A stretch of 64,000 nucleotides of DNA from Rhizopus arrhizus. Its lineage: Eukaryota; Mucoromycota; Mucoromycetes; Mucorales; Rhizopodaceae. The stretch spans positions 558,001 to 622,000 of the forward strand of contig JAKZZE010000025.1 of NCBI GenBank assembly GCA_024220505.1, written 5' to 3'. A model generated the notes under the pieces. That model did not search any database. It was given only the letters and a program-made list of their open reading frames with translations, and was not told where the DNA came from. The translations under genes were made by a program, and so were the position numbers. Each line of letters starts with the position of its first letter. Position 1 is the stretch's first letter. Positions 11,331 through 21,497 of this stretch are shown one piece after another.

Positions 11331-11832
11331 GTGAATAAAAATTCTCTATCAAGTACTCCAGCTGGTACCATGAGCACTACAGGTACTATTGCTTCTGGTT
11401 ATCGCATTGTATCTGTTAAATCATCTATTGACGGTATTGGGTGGGATAATTTGAGCAAGCGTACTTCTAACAATACTGTTACTGACCATTATTTGCATTT
11501 CGTTCATAAAACTTTGGACGAAATGGACCTTTTTGAAGAAATGAAAGGATTTTATTTAGTCATGGATAATGTGTTTATTCATATTACCAACGAAATAAGT
11601 GATATGGTAACAGAAAGAGGGTATAAACGTTTTTATCCTCCACCTTACTCCCCCGAACTTAATCCTATTAGGAATTTCTAGTCTATAGCTTAGAATAAGG
11701 TTAAGCTCAGCTCATGATTTAGCCACCAGGATATCAGAAGCTTGCAACAACATTCCTCATAGTCTTCTGAAAGCATTTTTTCAACATTCAGCAGATACAT
11801 CTGAAAAATGCTTGAGGAGTGAGTCTATTTAA
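11331..11832 (+). pseudogene. Broken Tc1/mariner-like transposase, right-arm copy
   Basis: The open part covers 116 codons from a GTG at 11331; its first ATG is at 11370. It shows the transposase core with EEMKGFYLVMDNVFIH, the glycine-tyrosine of ERGYKRF and PPYSPELNPI, then NF and a stop in place of the catalytic Glu segment. A second piece in another frame (LATRISEACNNIPHSLLKAF..., ending TAA 11830-11832) is the usual C-terminal helix region. The N-terminal DNA-binding half is missing. CTATATAAAA at about 11143 upstream may be a chance TATA. Non-functional as a transposase. Confidence 0.7.
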
Positions 11833-12712
11833 AAAAGTATTTATGCCGCCCTTATTGGGTTTAAACCCCTCCCAATTGGAAGAGCATATAATGAAAATTT
11901 GACGGATCTTTGTGATTTAACTTTGTATGTTTGTTGAAAAAAAATAAATACTGCTTTAACTTAAAGAATGTTTTTGCTTGTCTTTTCTAATAAAGATGTT
12001 CTCGGACAAATACGACGCTTTACGATTACATTTAAGCAATTTGTTAAGTAAAGTAAGAAACGTGTTTCACCACTCTCCTCTTCCCACTTTTTTTTTTTTT
12101 TTTTCTTTTTTTTATCTTACCTCGCTAATCGAAATGGTGTCTTCGCTTACTCCTATTGTTCTCATCGACAATATTCTTACCTAGACTCATTGAAAAGACA
12201 CTTACAAAAGCATTCTCGAAAGCTTGAAACCAACACAACTGAATAAATTAACAACGAAAGTGGTGGAAATCGAAGCTGCAAAAACAATAATATAGGCAAG
12301 GATAGTATTGACGCGGTAATTTTGGAGAGCTACAAAACATGTGATTACAAAACCACTGTGTTATCAGCTTGAATTAGCCTAATAAAGATCAAAAGAAAAA
12401 GCTCTTAATAGCAGAATTAGGTGATCTTGAGCTTGCGACATATATCGGTTATGAAGAAAAGAATATAACCTCTTGACAACATTCACAGCTATAAGAGATT
12501 TAATATTATCATGGAGAAAAGAGCAAAGATCATTGCTTGTCACTATCACACCAAAACTATTCTAGTGAGGAGGTTGAAATCAATTCATCGCCTTCCATAC
12601 GTGGTGTTATTTTTGTATAGTCCTTATAAGAACGCGTTATTGAAGGTGAATTATATTGAGCTAGATCATCAAGCTTCACTTTGGCTAAACCATAACAGAG
12701 CACTCTAAATAT

Positions 12713-12850
12713 TGGGATGGAGATTTCACTGCTATATCAGCTTCCAAATTGTTAAGGAATATCGCCACCTCGGTTTGGAAGAAAGAGAAAGAAGCTCTTC
12801 TAGAACAGAAAGCCGTCCGAAAGACTGATGTAAACCTAATGGAAAGATGA
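12713..12850 (+). pseudogene. Coding-like fossil in right arm
   Basis: An open 46-codon segment reads WDGDFTAISASKLLRNIATS then a charged helix ending NLMER and TGA. The composition is protein-like, but no start, splice structure or family could be assigned. The surrounding 11.9-12.7 kb also contains short coding-like pieces with stops. Confidence 0.3.
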
Positions 12851-13294
12851 GACAAATGTGTGTATAAATTGAAGGGTTATATGAAAAAGATATTTCGGTA
12901 ATTCTAATGATAGCAAATGAAGACTTAAATAGGCAACTAAACAGTTGACTGCACTTCTTTCTCCAGAAATTGCAAAAGGTTAATGGGAAACATCTCTCGT
13001 AACATTCAACATGTTTTTAGTGAAATGCCTCATAAAAAAGATTTGTTGGTGTCACTATAATTCGTATTATTTTAAAACGTTCACACTGGAGTGTGTTTCA
13101 TAAGTCTAGAGAAATTTATCTACTAAACCAATGTGTACAACAAGTGGAATAGACGAATAACATCTTATAATATGGATATAATACTATCGAATACATATAA
13201 TAAATACCAAAAATTATTTTCTTAAAAACCATTAATAAGACTAGAACTGATTCAAGGTCGAAGGTATTCTCGCAAGAATTACCTGAGACCGTCG

Positions 13295-13409
13295 GACAAA
13301 CACAAGGAAGAATAATATATATGCTTTAATCATCTTATTGGTTTATTGAGCGGAACGTTAAAAATAATACAAATAAAAGATAAGATTTTTATAATAATTG
13401 TTCCTTGAT
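13295..13409 (+). repeat. Left inverted terminal repeat of DIRS element
   Basis: This 115-bp core is the exact reverse complement of 17522-17636. Imperfect similarity continues inward to about 13436 (GGTCATTACCGT). Outward, 13250-13294 is unique to the left end and is copied in the internal complementary region. Confidence 0.93.
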
Positions 13410-13459
13410 CATCTTTTCCGCTCAGGTCATTACCGTCAGATTTGATAATTCACTTACAC

Positions 13460-14434
13460 ATGTCTCATAATCAAGAAACTACTGATCTTACTACCCTGCA
13501 ACAACAATTGCAAGAAACTCGCCAACTATTAGAACAAGTAATGGCTTCACAACAGGCTGCTATGCCTCAAACCACACCGGATCCACAGATGATGATGGAT
13601 TCGTCACACCTTGCTCCAAGCCCTTGGCACTCTTTGGGTACTCGTCCCCAATTTGACTGGTCCCCTCCTGAGATTTTGGCCCAGGGCTTACAATTAGACA
13701 GAGATCTCTTCTCAACGGAGCACATCCTTACCGATGATGAACGCCGGGAGCTGATTGAAGCTTACCCTGCGCTGCGCAATGTTGAGTACAAACCTCCTTC
13801 CACCTTGCCAACGGCGCACCGTTGCATGAATAAGGCCCAACAGCTGGAGGATTCTTCCTTGCGTGATCTTCAGTACTTGCTCTCTGGTGTCTTCCGCCCC
13901 TTGGATGTCTTGGGCAATGAGATGTTGCAGTCCACCAGTGTACCTTCTGAGGCACTCGAACGCCACCTTGGCATACTCAACCACGCTCGGACATTGCTCA
14001 TCAACGCTTGTGCAACTATTACACATAATAGAAATAAAATCGCTATGCGCGCAGTAAATCCTCGTTTTACTGTCCCTGCCCCTGGTGCTCTGAAGAAATA
14101 CACTATGGCTAGTGAAGATTTTCATCAAGCAATCACACAACAGACCTCCGCAGCCAAGGCACTGCGCGAAGCTCGTATTGGTCCTCGCTATTCTAAACGA
14201 TCTCCCAATGAAAAATTTTCTCGACCTACCCAATTTGGGAATAGCACGCTCGGTACCAGCCACACTTCCTCTACTGCCGATACGCAGCCGTTTTTTCGGC
14301 CAGGTCCGTCGTCTCAGCACGGCGGTTACACGCACCAATACTCCCACTCCCGTCAACAGGGCAACCGCCAAGCAACGTCCACTGGTGCCCATCCAAAGAA
14401 CAACAATCCCTTTCGGCAACAGAGTCGCCAATAA
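13460..14434 (+). CDS. DIRS gag-like protein
   Basis: The first ATG is at 13460, after the left ITR; the same frame is open a few codons upstream. The product is 324 aa: a Gln/Leu-rich N-terminus that may form a coiled coil (residues 8-35), a helical middle, and a Ser/Gln/Arg-rich disordered C-terminus (SRQQGNRQ) that could bind nucleic acid. Position and composition match ORF1 of DIRS elements; no zinc knuckle is visible. The stop at 14432-14434 is followed at once by the RT frame, which is offset by one base. Confidence 0.75.
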   Translation: MSHNQETTDLTTLQQQLQETRQLLEQVMASQQAAMPQTTPDPQMMMDSSHLAPSPWHSLGTRPQFDWSPPEILAQGLQLDRDLFSTEHILTDDERRELIEAYPALRNVEYKPPSTLPTAHRCMNKAQQLEDSSLRDLQYLLSGVFRPLDVLGNEMLQSTSVPSEALERHLGILNHARTLLINACATITHNRNKIAMRAVNPRFTVPAPGALKKYTMASEDFHQAITQQTSAAKALREARIGPRYSKRSPNEKFSRPTQFGNSTLGTSHTSSTADTQPFFRPGPSSQHGGYTHQYSHSRQQGNRQATSTGAHPKNNNPFRQQSRQ

Positions 14435-14439
14435 CACCT

Positions 14440-16362
14440 TTGGCGGCTCATTCCCAGCCTCCTGTAGGCGGTCGACTCCAACTGTTCTCACCCCATTGGG
14501 ATCGACTTTTTCACAACAATTGGGTGAATACCGTCGTTCAACACGGCTTCAAAATACCTTTTCACACGCTACCACCTCTCTCAACAGACTTCACCCCTCA
14601 TCAACATCAATTGTCCAACGACCAACAACTTCAATTGGACCAAGCCATTCAAGACCTACTCACCAAACAGGCGATCGAACCTGTGCCCCACCACCAACCG
14701 TCTCCAGGTTTTGTCAGCCCCATGTTTACTATCCCGAAGAAGACTGGCGGCTGTCGACCAGTGTTCAATCTGCGCACACTGAATCAATATGTAGATTGCC
14801 CTCACTTCAAGATGGAAACCATCCAGCAAGTCTCTCTTATGGTACAACCTGGCGACTACATGACATCAATCGATTTGTCCGATGCCTTTCTTCACCTTCC
14901 AGTCCACCCAGAACATCGACCCTATCTGCGCTTCCACTGGAAAGGCTCGGTATACCAGTTCAAGACAACACCCTTCGGTCTGTCTATCGTGCCTTACTGG
15001 TTTACCAAGATAACCAAGCCCATCTTAGAGTGGGCTCGTCAGCAAGGTATCCGTCTGAGTGCTTATCTCGACGACTGGATCATTCTAGGCAAGACAAAAG
15101 CCGAAGCTATGAGGCACACACAGTTGATACTCCAATGCTTGACGTCTCTGGGATGGCTGATCAATTTGAAGAAGTCTCAGACTCAACCAACACAAACCTT
15201 AGAGCATCTTGGCTTCGAATTGGATACACAAACGATGACGGCCCGCTTGCCTGGCAAGAAGCTTCGGGATCTGCGAAAATCCATTCAGCAACTGATAAAA
15301 CAACCTACATCAACTCCCCGCACTATACAGAGTGTTATTATGCGGATACAAGCAGCAACTTTCGCGATATTTCCTGCGCGACTTTACACTCAACACTTGC
15401 TGCAATTGAAGAATCACCTCATGAAGTCTCACCCAGACTGGGATCGTCCACACTTGTTGTCCAAAGACAGCATCCAGGAACTACAATGGTGGCTCAAGAA
15501 CCTCAAACAATGGAATGGTCGATCTCTTCTTCCTTCAACACCAGAACATACACTCTATGTCGATGCCAGCAACACAGGTTGGGGAGGTGCCTATCTAACT
15601 CAACGTGCCCATGGTTATTGGACCGCCCAGGAAGCCCAGATGTCCATCAACTGGCGAGAACTGAAAGCCGCCTTCCTTGCCCTCCAAGCCTTCCCTCACT
15701 TGACCAACACAACAGTCCTGATTCGCACGGACAACACCACCTCCTTGGCTTACATCAACAAGCAAGGGGGAACGAAATCATTCAGCCTGATGACTCTTGC
15801 AACAACCCTGTGGAAGTGGTGCCTTCAACGAGGTCTAATGCTCATATCCAGCCACGTATCAGGTATACACAACTGCGAAGCGGACTACGAGTCAAGAAGA
15901 TCTTTTACAAAAAATCTTTGGCAAGTGAAACCGGAAGTGTTCAACAGCCTCCTTCAGTCTCTATGGGGTCCTCACGGGGTGGATCTATTTGCAGACAGGA
16001 CAAGCAACCTCCTAGAAAAGTACGTGTCGTGGAAACGCGATCCAGGAGCATGGAGGATCGATGCTTTCACCATTCCTTGGAACAACCTACGGAATCCGTA
16101 CGCCAACCCCCCCTGGAACCTGATCTTGCGCTGCCTGGAAAAAATTCAGAGAGAGAAAGTCCCAGTAATCACACTGGTAGTACCTTATTGGCCGACGGCA
16201 ATCTGGTTCCCCCTACTACATCGTCTAGCGCTTCATCCTCCTCTTTTCCTGTCACACAACGACATACAAACCACCACGACACTGACGCCATGGCCACTTC
16301 AGCCTCAGTGGAAGCTCTCCGTTTGGAGGCTCTCGGGGCTTCATCCTCAACACCAGGACTAA
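14440..16362 (+). CDS. DIRS reverse transcriptase, RNase H and methyltransferase polyprotein
   Basis: About 640 residues. The frame has no ATG near its start and is open upstream into gag, so translation probably starts by frameshift or re-initiation (inference). RT motifs: PMFTIPKKTGGCRPVFNLR, SIDLSDAFLHLPV and the catalytic SAYLDDWIIL near residue 210. RNase H follows: LYVDASNTGWGG, INWRELKAA and RTDNTTSLAYINKQGG. The C-terminal section has DLFADRTSN, DAFTIPWNN and NPYANPPWNLI. These resemble the N6-adenine methyltransferase (Dam-like) domain carried by DIRS elements, with NPPW as the catalytic motif. No internal stop was seen. The end overlaps the recombinase ORF by about 70 bp. Confidence 0.9.
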   Translation: MAAHSQPPVGGRLQLFSPHWDRLFHNNWVNTVVQHGFKIPFHTLPPLSTDFTPHQHQLSNDQQLQLDQAIQDLLTKQAIEPVPHHQPSPGFVSPMFTIPKKTGGCRPVFNLRTLNQYVDCPHFKMETIQQVSLMVQPGDYMTSIDLSDAFLHLPVHPEHRPYLRFHWKGSVYQFKTTPFGLSIVPYWFTKITKPILEWARQQGIRLSAYLDDWIILGKTKAEAMRHTQLILQCLTSLGWLINLKKSQTQPTQTLEHLGFELDTQTMTARLPGKKLRDLRKSIQQLIKQPTSTPRTIQSVIMRIQAATFAIFPARLYTQHLLQLKNHLMKSHPDWDRPHLLSKDSIQELQWWLKNLKQWNGRSLLPSTPEHTLYVDASNTGWGGAYLTQRAHGYWTAQEAQMSINWRELKAAFLALQAFPHLTNTTVLIRTDNTTSLAYINKQGGTKSFSLMTLATTLWKWCLQRGLMLISSHVSGIHNCEADYESRRSFTKNLWQVKPEVFNSLLQSLWGPHGVDLFADRTSNLLEKYVSWKRDPGAWRIDAFTIPWNNLRNPYANPPWNLILRCLEKIQREKVPVITLVVPYWPTAIWFPLLHRLALHPPLFLSHNDIQTTTTLTPWPLQPQWKLSVWRLSGLHPQHQD

Positions 16363-17357
16363 CAGCTATGTCTACTTCTCTGCTACGAGCACCACGTCTG
16401 ATGGATACTACCACCAACAAATCATATAAACGTGGTCAAATCCTTTTCATCGAGTGGGCTCTCGCTCAAGATATTTCGCTTACGTCCTTCACCGATGTTC
16501 ATCTCACCAATTTCCTTTCGGAAATGTTTCAAGTCCGTGGCTACAATCACTCCACCATTTGTCTATTCCGATCGGCAGTCACTCACTTACATGAACAGCC
16601 CTCCTCTTTACGTTCAAGCACCATCGTTAATTCGCTTGTAGCTTCTCTTAAGTCCAAGGCTCCTCCTCAGCCAATTCATCGCCCCACTGTTGATATGAGC
16701 CCTTCACTTAAAGCAGTACGCCTAATTGATATCAACGATCTGTCTACTCCGCTGCCTCATCTACAGCAAAAATTGGCGTTTCTTTTGGGTATGGCTGCCT
16801 TCTTACGGCCTTCGGACCTACACAGAATTGATTTTGCAACGGCAAATATCGAAATTGAACGCAATCGCCAGTGCCTTTCCTTTCAAGTTGTAGCACCTAA
16901 GGAACGCCGTGCTGGCCGTCGTATCATCAAACCTTTCCGCGTATACAGCCACCAAGATCCTTCATTGTGTCCTGTTGCTACTTTTCAAGCCATCAGAGAT
17001 CGTCTTGCTCACCTGATTCCCCAACCTACAGTTACTTCTTTCTTCGTCAACACCAGTATGACCACGCAAATTGTCAAGGTCACAACTATTAGTTCTTGGA
17101 TACGTCGATTGATTCGGCTTTCTACCAGCGAACCACGTGTCAACCTTCGCTCGTTGGCGTCTTCTGCTGCTCTCCGTGCTGGCATCGACCTTGATGATAT
17201 TATTACTCTTGGAAACTGGTCGTCCTCCACTGTATTCGAACAACATTATCGACGCGAGCATCTGACTAACGTCGACTTTACCAATACAGTCCTCCCAGTA
17301 CCGGAAGATCAGGAGATATTTCATGATGCAAGTTCCAATTTTGATAACAACCTCTGA
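16290..17357 (+). CDS. DIRS tyrosine recombinase
   Basis: The recombinase lies in the second half of a long open frame that begins at 14112 antiphase to RT; the part before about 16290 is a shadow. The likely start is the ATG at 16290, overlapping the RT ORF end, giving 355 aa. A SAM-like N-terminal domain (about residues 45-130) precedes the catalytic domain: AAFLRPSDLHRI (first Arg), a Lys/Arg-rich beta hairpin (VVAPKERRAGRR), LRSLASSAALRAGI, and LGNWSSSTVFEQHYRR with the nucleophilic Tyr. The His of the usual HxxR motif is not obvious, which deserves an alignment. The enzyme would integrate the circular cDNA. Confidence 0.85.
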   Translation: MATSASVEALRLEALGASSSTPGLTAMSTSLLRAPRLMDTTTNKSYKRGQILFIEWALAQDISLTSFTDVHLTNFLSEMFQVRGYNHSTICLFRSAVTHLHEQPSSLRSSTIVNSLVASLKSKAPPQPIHRPTVDMSPSLKAVRLIDINDLSTPLPHLQQKLAFLLGMAAFLRPSDLHRIDFATANIEIERNRQCLSFQVVAPKERRAGRRIIKPFRVYSHQDPSLCPVATFQAIRDRLAHLIPQPTVTSFFVNTSMTTQIVKVTTISSWIRRLIRLSTSEPRVNLRSLASSAALRAGIDLDDIITLGNWSSSTVFEQHYRREHLTNVDFTNTVLPVPEDQEIFHDASSNFDNNL

Positions 17358-17360
17358 AGA

Positions 17361-17477
17361 AGCATATATATTATTCTTCCTTGTGTTTGTCCGACGGTCT
17401 CAGGTAATTCTTGCGAGAATACCTTCGACCTTGAATTACTATTTAGACCAGAGGACAAACACAAGGAAGAATAATAT
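17361..17477 (+). other. Internal complementary region of DIRS element
   Basis: Bases 17361-17436 are the reverse complement of the left end (13250-13325), and 17437-17477 continue as the reverse complement of the right end (about 17612-17653). The junction is thus a head-to-tail joint of the two element ends, the template proposed for completing circular DIRS cDNA. The two end copies share AT at the junction. Confidence 0.9.
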
Positions 17478-17521
17478 CACCCACCCTCCCTTACCCTACG
17501 GTAATGACCTTCGCTTAGATA

Positions 17522-17636
17522 ATCAAGGAACAATTATTATAAAAATCTTATCTTTTATTTGTATTATTTTTAACGTTCCGCTCAATAAACCAATAAGATG
17601 ATTAAAGCATATATATTATTCTTCCTTGTGTTTGTC
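17522..17636 (-). repeat. Right inverted terminal repeat of DIRS element
   Basis: Perfect reverse complement of 13295-13409. It is followed by the right-end-specific stretch CCTCTGGTCTAAATAGTAAT up to about 17655. Confidence 0.93.
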
Positions 17637-17655
17637 CTCTGGTCTAAATAGTAAT

Positions 17656-19865
17656 AATGTTTATGTAACATATATAAAAAGTCAAATTTAAACAGAAGTC
17701 AAAGTTACCATTTGATTGAATAAAAAGAAGTAGAGTGTTTATAATGTTTTACAGCATAAAGGAATATTTATTTATTATTTTTTTGTAAGGGAGGTCGTTT
17801 ATGACCTCCAGGGTTTTATTGGTTATAAATCTTATTTTTGATTTTCTGTCCTACAGTGCTTTTGAGGTTTTTCTATTTTTTGTTTTTACATCCAGTGGAC
17901 TGATAGCTAGGATATATATATTGTAATAATTTGCTTGGGTGTGTATTGGGTTAATGTTTAAATAAACAAATTTGAGTTGTAATTGATATAAAAGTTGTCT
18001 TTATATGTGTCAGGTTTGGCTTGATTTGGCTTAATATAGTGACCATCAGATCCTATAAAGTAGATCAGACTGTTTTGATTGAAGTAGAATAAAAAGATAA
18101 AAAAAGGGAGTTTTCAATGAATTATGATAGCTTCAAGGGACTTCTTGTTCTTAATGTTAAATAAAATAAAAGATACTTTGCCTCTTAAAAGAATAATTAT
18201 TTGATAAAAAGAAAAAGTAAAAATAAAATAAGAAGTAAAGTGTTTTTGAGATTATTATTTGAGGCTGTTTATGTGTTTTTTGAGTTTATGGCTTTGCTCT
18301 GTTTTTGGTATTTTGAATGGTTGTTATATAGTATAAAGTGGTCGTTATGAACTGTAACGATTTAAATTCCACTGTTTTGATCTTGTGTGGTACAATACAA
18401 TATTTACAGATAGTGAACTAAACTACATTGGAAATGAAGGGAAAATGAATCAACATTATCCGGTAAACTTGCGATCAATGTCAAAAGAAAGAACAGGGTG
18501 TAAAGCCACAGAGACCAAGCTGGAAACACAGTATGCGCTAGAAACACCACGAAAAGTTTGTCTTTCTCCATGATTCGAGCCAGCAACCATTTAGCAGACA
18601 GAAGGTTGTACCGATGCAACGCCCCACCACGGGCTAATAGAGAGATATTAATTTAATCGAATATATACTAAGAACAACATTAGGTAACCAGGATCATTAG
18701 GGCAAGTCATCAATTACTATCTGTTGATTTAGCCATAGATACCAGAACAGAGACACACTACAGGTGACATGTATGTTAAGGAATCGTTTTGAAACTTAAC
18801 CTAGTAACTAAACAAGAACAAATAAATGTTATTATTAATTTCATCTTGAAAAAAAAAAGTAGACAGGATCTTGTTGACGCGTCCTCAACTTTGGAATTCA
18901 AGAAAAGACAGCTCTACAGTTATACATCAGGGTTTATACAAAAAAAAATTGTATAGCCCAAAGTAAGGACCATTCGTCACCTAGTACTGCAAAGTGAGCT
19001 ATCCCCAAGTGATTTAGTAGAGCTTTCGGTACACCTTTTTATTATCGTTGTTGAAAGATAATAAAGTGTGAGGCCGCTGCTTTAATGCTGAATTCTTTAG
19101 ATGAGGAAAAAAAAATCCCTTTATTGATATCAATCGAATCCTTATAGAGTGATGAATATAAAATAAGCAAAGAAAGAAAACAGAGTTTGCTATAAGCAAA
19201 ATTATGTCTTTAACCCATACTTTTTTTTTCTTTTTCTTTTTTTTTCGTTTTGAGTACACCAAACATGCATATTTGTTTATTGTTTTACTCAAATTTTCTC
19301 ATTGAATATAAACTCAGGAATGTATTGTATCTGGAGAACAACAATGATCACAAGAACAAATTTTGATGTCCAGCGACATTGATGTCATTCGACATAGATA
19401 GCAAACAACATAAACAATAAGCCACGCCTTTTTTATATAAATAAGATGAATATTTTTAACCAAAATAACAGAACATTCAATTAATCAAATCTTCTTGCGC
19501 TTAAAAAAGCAATCTTTTCTTATTGGGTCACAATTACCTTTTCTTTTTATTTTTACTTATTTTTTCTGATATGATACCTGAGTTATCACGAATCAAGAAA
19601 GACCCCTTTTATTTTTTTATCTTTTATAAAACAATCTTACTCTTAACTTTATTGATCTATAAAGATCTGGTGGTCACTACTTAAAACCAAATTACTCTAT
19701 CAAAAGAACTGTTAAACGTTCAATCAAGTTAATCAAACTCAAGTCATTTAAGGCTTCTAACCTCAAACTAAACAAACCTACATCACTTTAATACAATCCA
19801 AATCCCAAGTACTAACAAGTTATAATATTTTGACAACATTTTTTGTGGTTATCTATCTCTTTTTA
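17656..19865. other. AT-rich intergenic region
   Basis: About 2.2 kb with no convincing gene. A GC-richer island at about 18545-18645 is noted under findings. TTTTTTATATAAATAAG at 19429-19445 looks like a TATA element, and ATGATACCTGAG at 19571 starts a short frame. Either could belong to the upstream part of the broken gene that follows, but no splice chain could be built. Confidence 0.4.
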
Positions 19866-21497
19866 ATGTTCCAAGCAATAACTGATGATAATCCCTATAA
19901 GGAGTGACTCAATGCAGCACACTTGTTGGAGCCTTGTTATGGTTATTTTAATTTCGCTGATATCTATAAAAAAGATGCAGACACAACAAATTGCGTCTAT
20001 TTGAGCTTGCTCAACCACCAGCTTTCGAAAGCTAATAAAAAAGCTCAAGATGGCATATTGGACGCCATAAAGCTGTTTAATGTAAGTGTTTGATGTATAC
20101 GAAATTATACATATTTATTAGAACATTTGTTTTTAGAGACGAAGGAACAAAGCAACAAAATTTTACTCTCAATACTCGAAGTACTGGGATGATCGAAAAA
20201 ATTGAGGACGCGTCTCTTCAATTTGAAGAGAATGCTAGAATTATAAAGAAAAGAACCTTTGAGGCATTACAAGATATAAGCGAAAATATCATTGATAATG
20301 TCGTTGAGACATCAAAGAGGGTAACTTATTAAAAAATACAAATAAAAAAGACAAAATGACCTTGTTGCCTCATTCACTACTTAGTTGCACAGTCAAATAA
20401 ATGATGGAAGTGCAAGAATTACAAGAAAAAGTAGTATTGAAGAAACCTCAGCACTGTTTCAAGAGTAAGTTGTTGTTAACTATGACTCAGTTCTCTTTCA
20501 ACTTACAATTTGTTTTTAGAATGACTGGACTGAAAGCACTTGACATTGATGATGAAGGTATTGCAGTGGTTATGGATGAATCAGTGTTGGCTGAATTAAG
20601 ACAAAAAACAAGCTTTAAGCCATACAGTTTATCCATAGCCACTGCTTCCCTGTTGGAGTTGATTAGCAAGGATAATACAAGTCTCTTAGTATTGAGAGAC
20701 ATAATCAAAAGCTATCAACTTCCAACAAGCGAGCTTTTTGATTTATTACAACATACTGATGTCACATTTATTGAAACAGTCGGGCTATACTTGTAAGCAT
20801 CTTCATTTTATTTTATACCTTTAAACTAAAGCGCTTTAAATAGCGTAAATTTGGCACTCAGCCCTCGGAATCCTCTGCACTTCCAAACGCTTGAGCGTAC
20901 GACGGCTGTGCAAACCTCGATTTTTTTTCTAAATTCTTTGTTCCTATCTGCCAATGATAGAATTAATTTCAATTGGTAATTACGGATTTTACTTCAAAAG
21001 ATATACATGTATATTTAATACTTTTAAAGGATTGAAATTGAAACCTTTTTGACTGGAAAGACGAAGTGGGATGGTGTTGGGTTTTGTCCCATTGTGGATA
21101 AGAAGATAGGAGTGGCGCTGGTGGAATTCTCTGGTGGTATTCTATGGAATAAAACAAAGAACAAGATTGATAAAGATACGAAGAAGATCGAGAAAGGAGT
21201 AATAGACTTCATTGAATATACAAGCATGAGCCCAGGTCATTTCATCAGATGTCATGGTAATTTTTTTTTCTTGCCCTTCATTCTAAAAATTTTTAATTAA
21301 TATCTCTAATAGGCCTGGAATTGCACTTTGAAGTAATTTTTTTAATCGATGGAAATTACTTCAAAAGAACCTGGGCAGTTTTAAAGTTTCCTACCTCGCC
21401 CATGGAATTCAAAAATTTTTTTAATAAAATGCCGAAGATATTTGAGTGGAGACAATCATTACTTGATTCTATCACTCAATTATCTTCTAAATTTTAA
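19866..21497 (+). pseudogene. Seven-exon gene of unrecognised family, broken by one stop and one frameshift
   Basis: Proposed exons are 19866-20081, 20137-20320, 20385-20464, 20520-20792, 20844-20975, 21030-21256 and 21313-21497. All introns are GT-AG and 51-64 bp, and the phases chain without conflict. Two lesions break it: TGA at 19905-19907 in exon 1, and an A6 run at 20196-20201 in exon 2 that carries one base too many. Without that base exon 2 would be 183 nt and both frames would join. The undamaged length would be about 431 codons. The C-terminal half has GKTKWDGVGF, FSGGILWNK, LIDGNYFKRTWAV and IFEWRQSLLDSI. I do not recognise a domain; I believe this resembles a multi-copy mucoralean family of unknown function. 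Exon integrity elsewhere suggests recent inactivation or a base-call error. Confidence 0.6.

Larger units (their letters stand above)
10011..13206. repeat. Right arm of a 3.2 kb inverted repeat
   Basis: Reverse-complement partner of 2252-5447. The inner edge decays from 10028 to about 10011. The outer edge is at 13206, where the left partner at 2251 no longer pairs. Beyond it, short motifs (TTGGT, GGTTT..AAG) recur on both sides with different spacing, which may be traces of older homology. A DIRS element begins only 44 bp further out. Confidence 0.95.
13250..17655 (+). mobile_element. DIRS-type tyrosine-recombinase retrotransposon
   Basis: The outer ends are defined by the internal complementary region: the left end begins ATTCAAGGTCG (about 13250) and the right end finishes CTAAATAGTAAT (about 17655). 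It holds three overlapping ORFs (gag-like, RT/RNase H/methyltransferase, tyrosine recombinase), inverted terminal repeats and an internal complementary region joining both ends. This is the layout known for DIRS-1-like elements, which integrate through a circular intermediate and a tyrosine recombinase, without target-site duplication. No stop or frameshift breaks the enzyme ORFs and the 115-bp ITR cores are identical, so the copy is probably young and possibly active. Confidence 0.92.

Noticed and set aside
2252..13206. Palindrome as a classical long-TIR DNA transposon
   Set aside because: No transposase in the spacer, no target-site duplication, and the only transposase pieces are dead and lie inside the arms.
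13712..14491. 259-codon minus-strand frame across DIRS gag
   Set aside because: Antisense shadow with no motif.
14112..16289. N-terminal two thirds of the long frame ending in the DIRS recombinase
   Set aside because: Composition is Ser/Arg/Thr-rich nonsense overlapping RT; the recognisable recombinase starts only near 16290.
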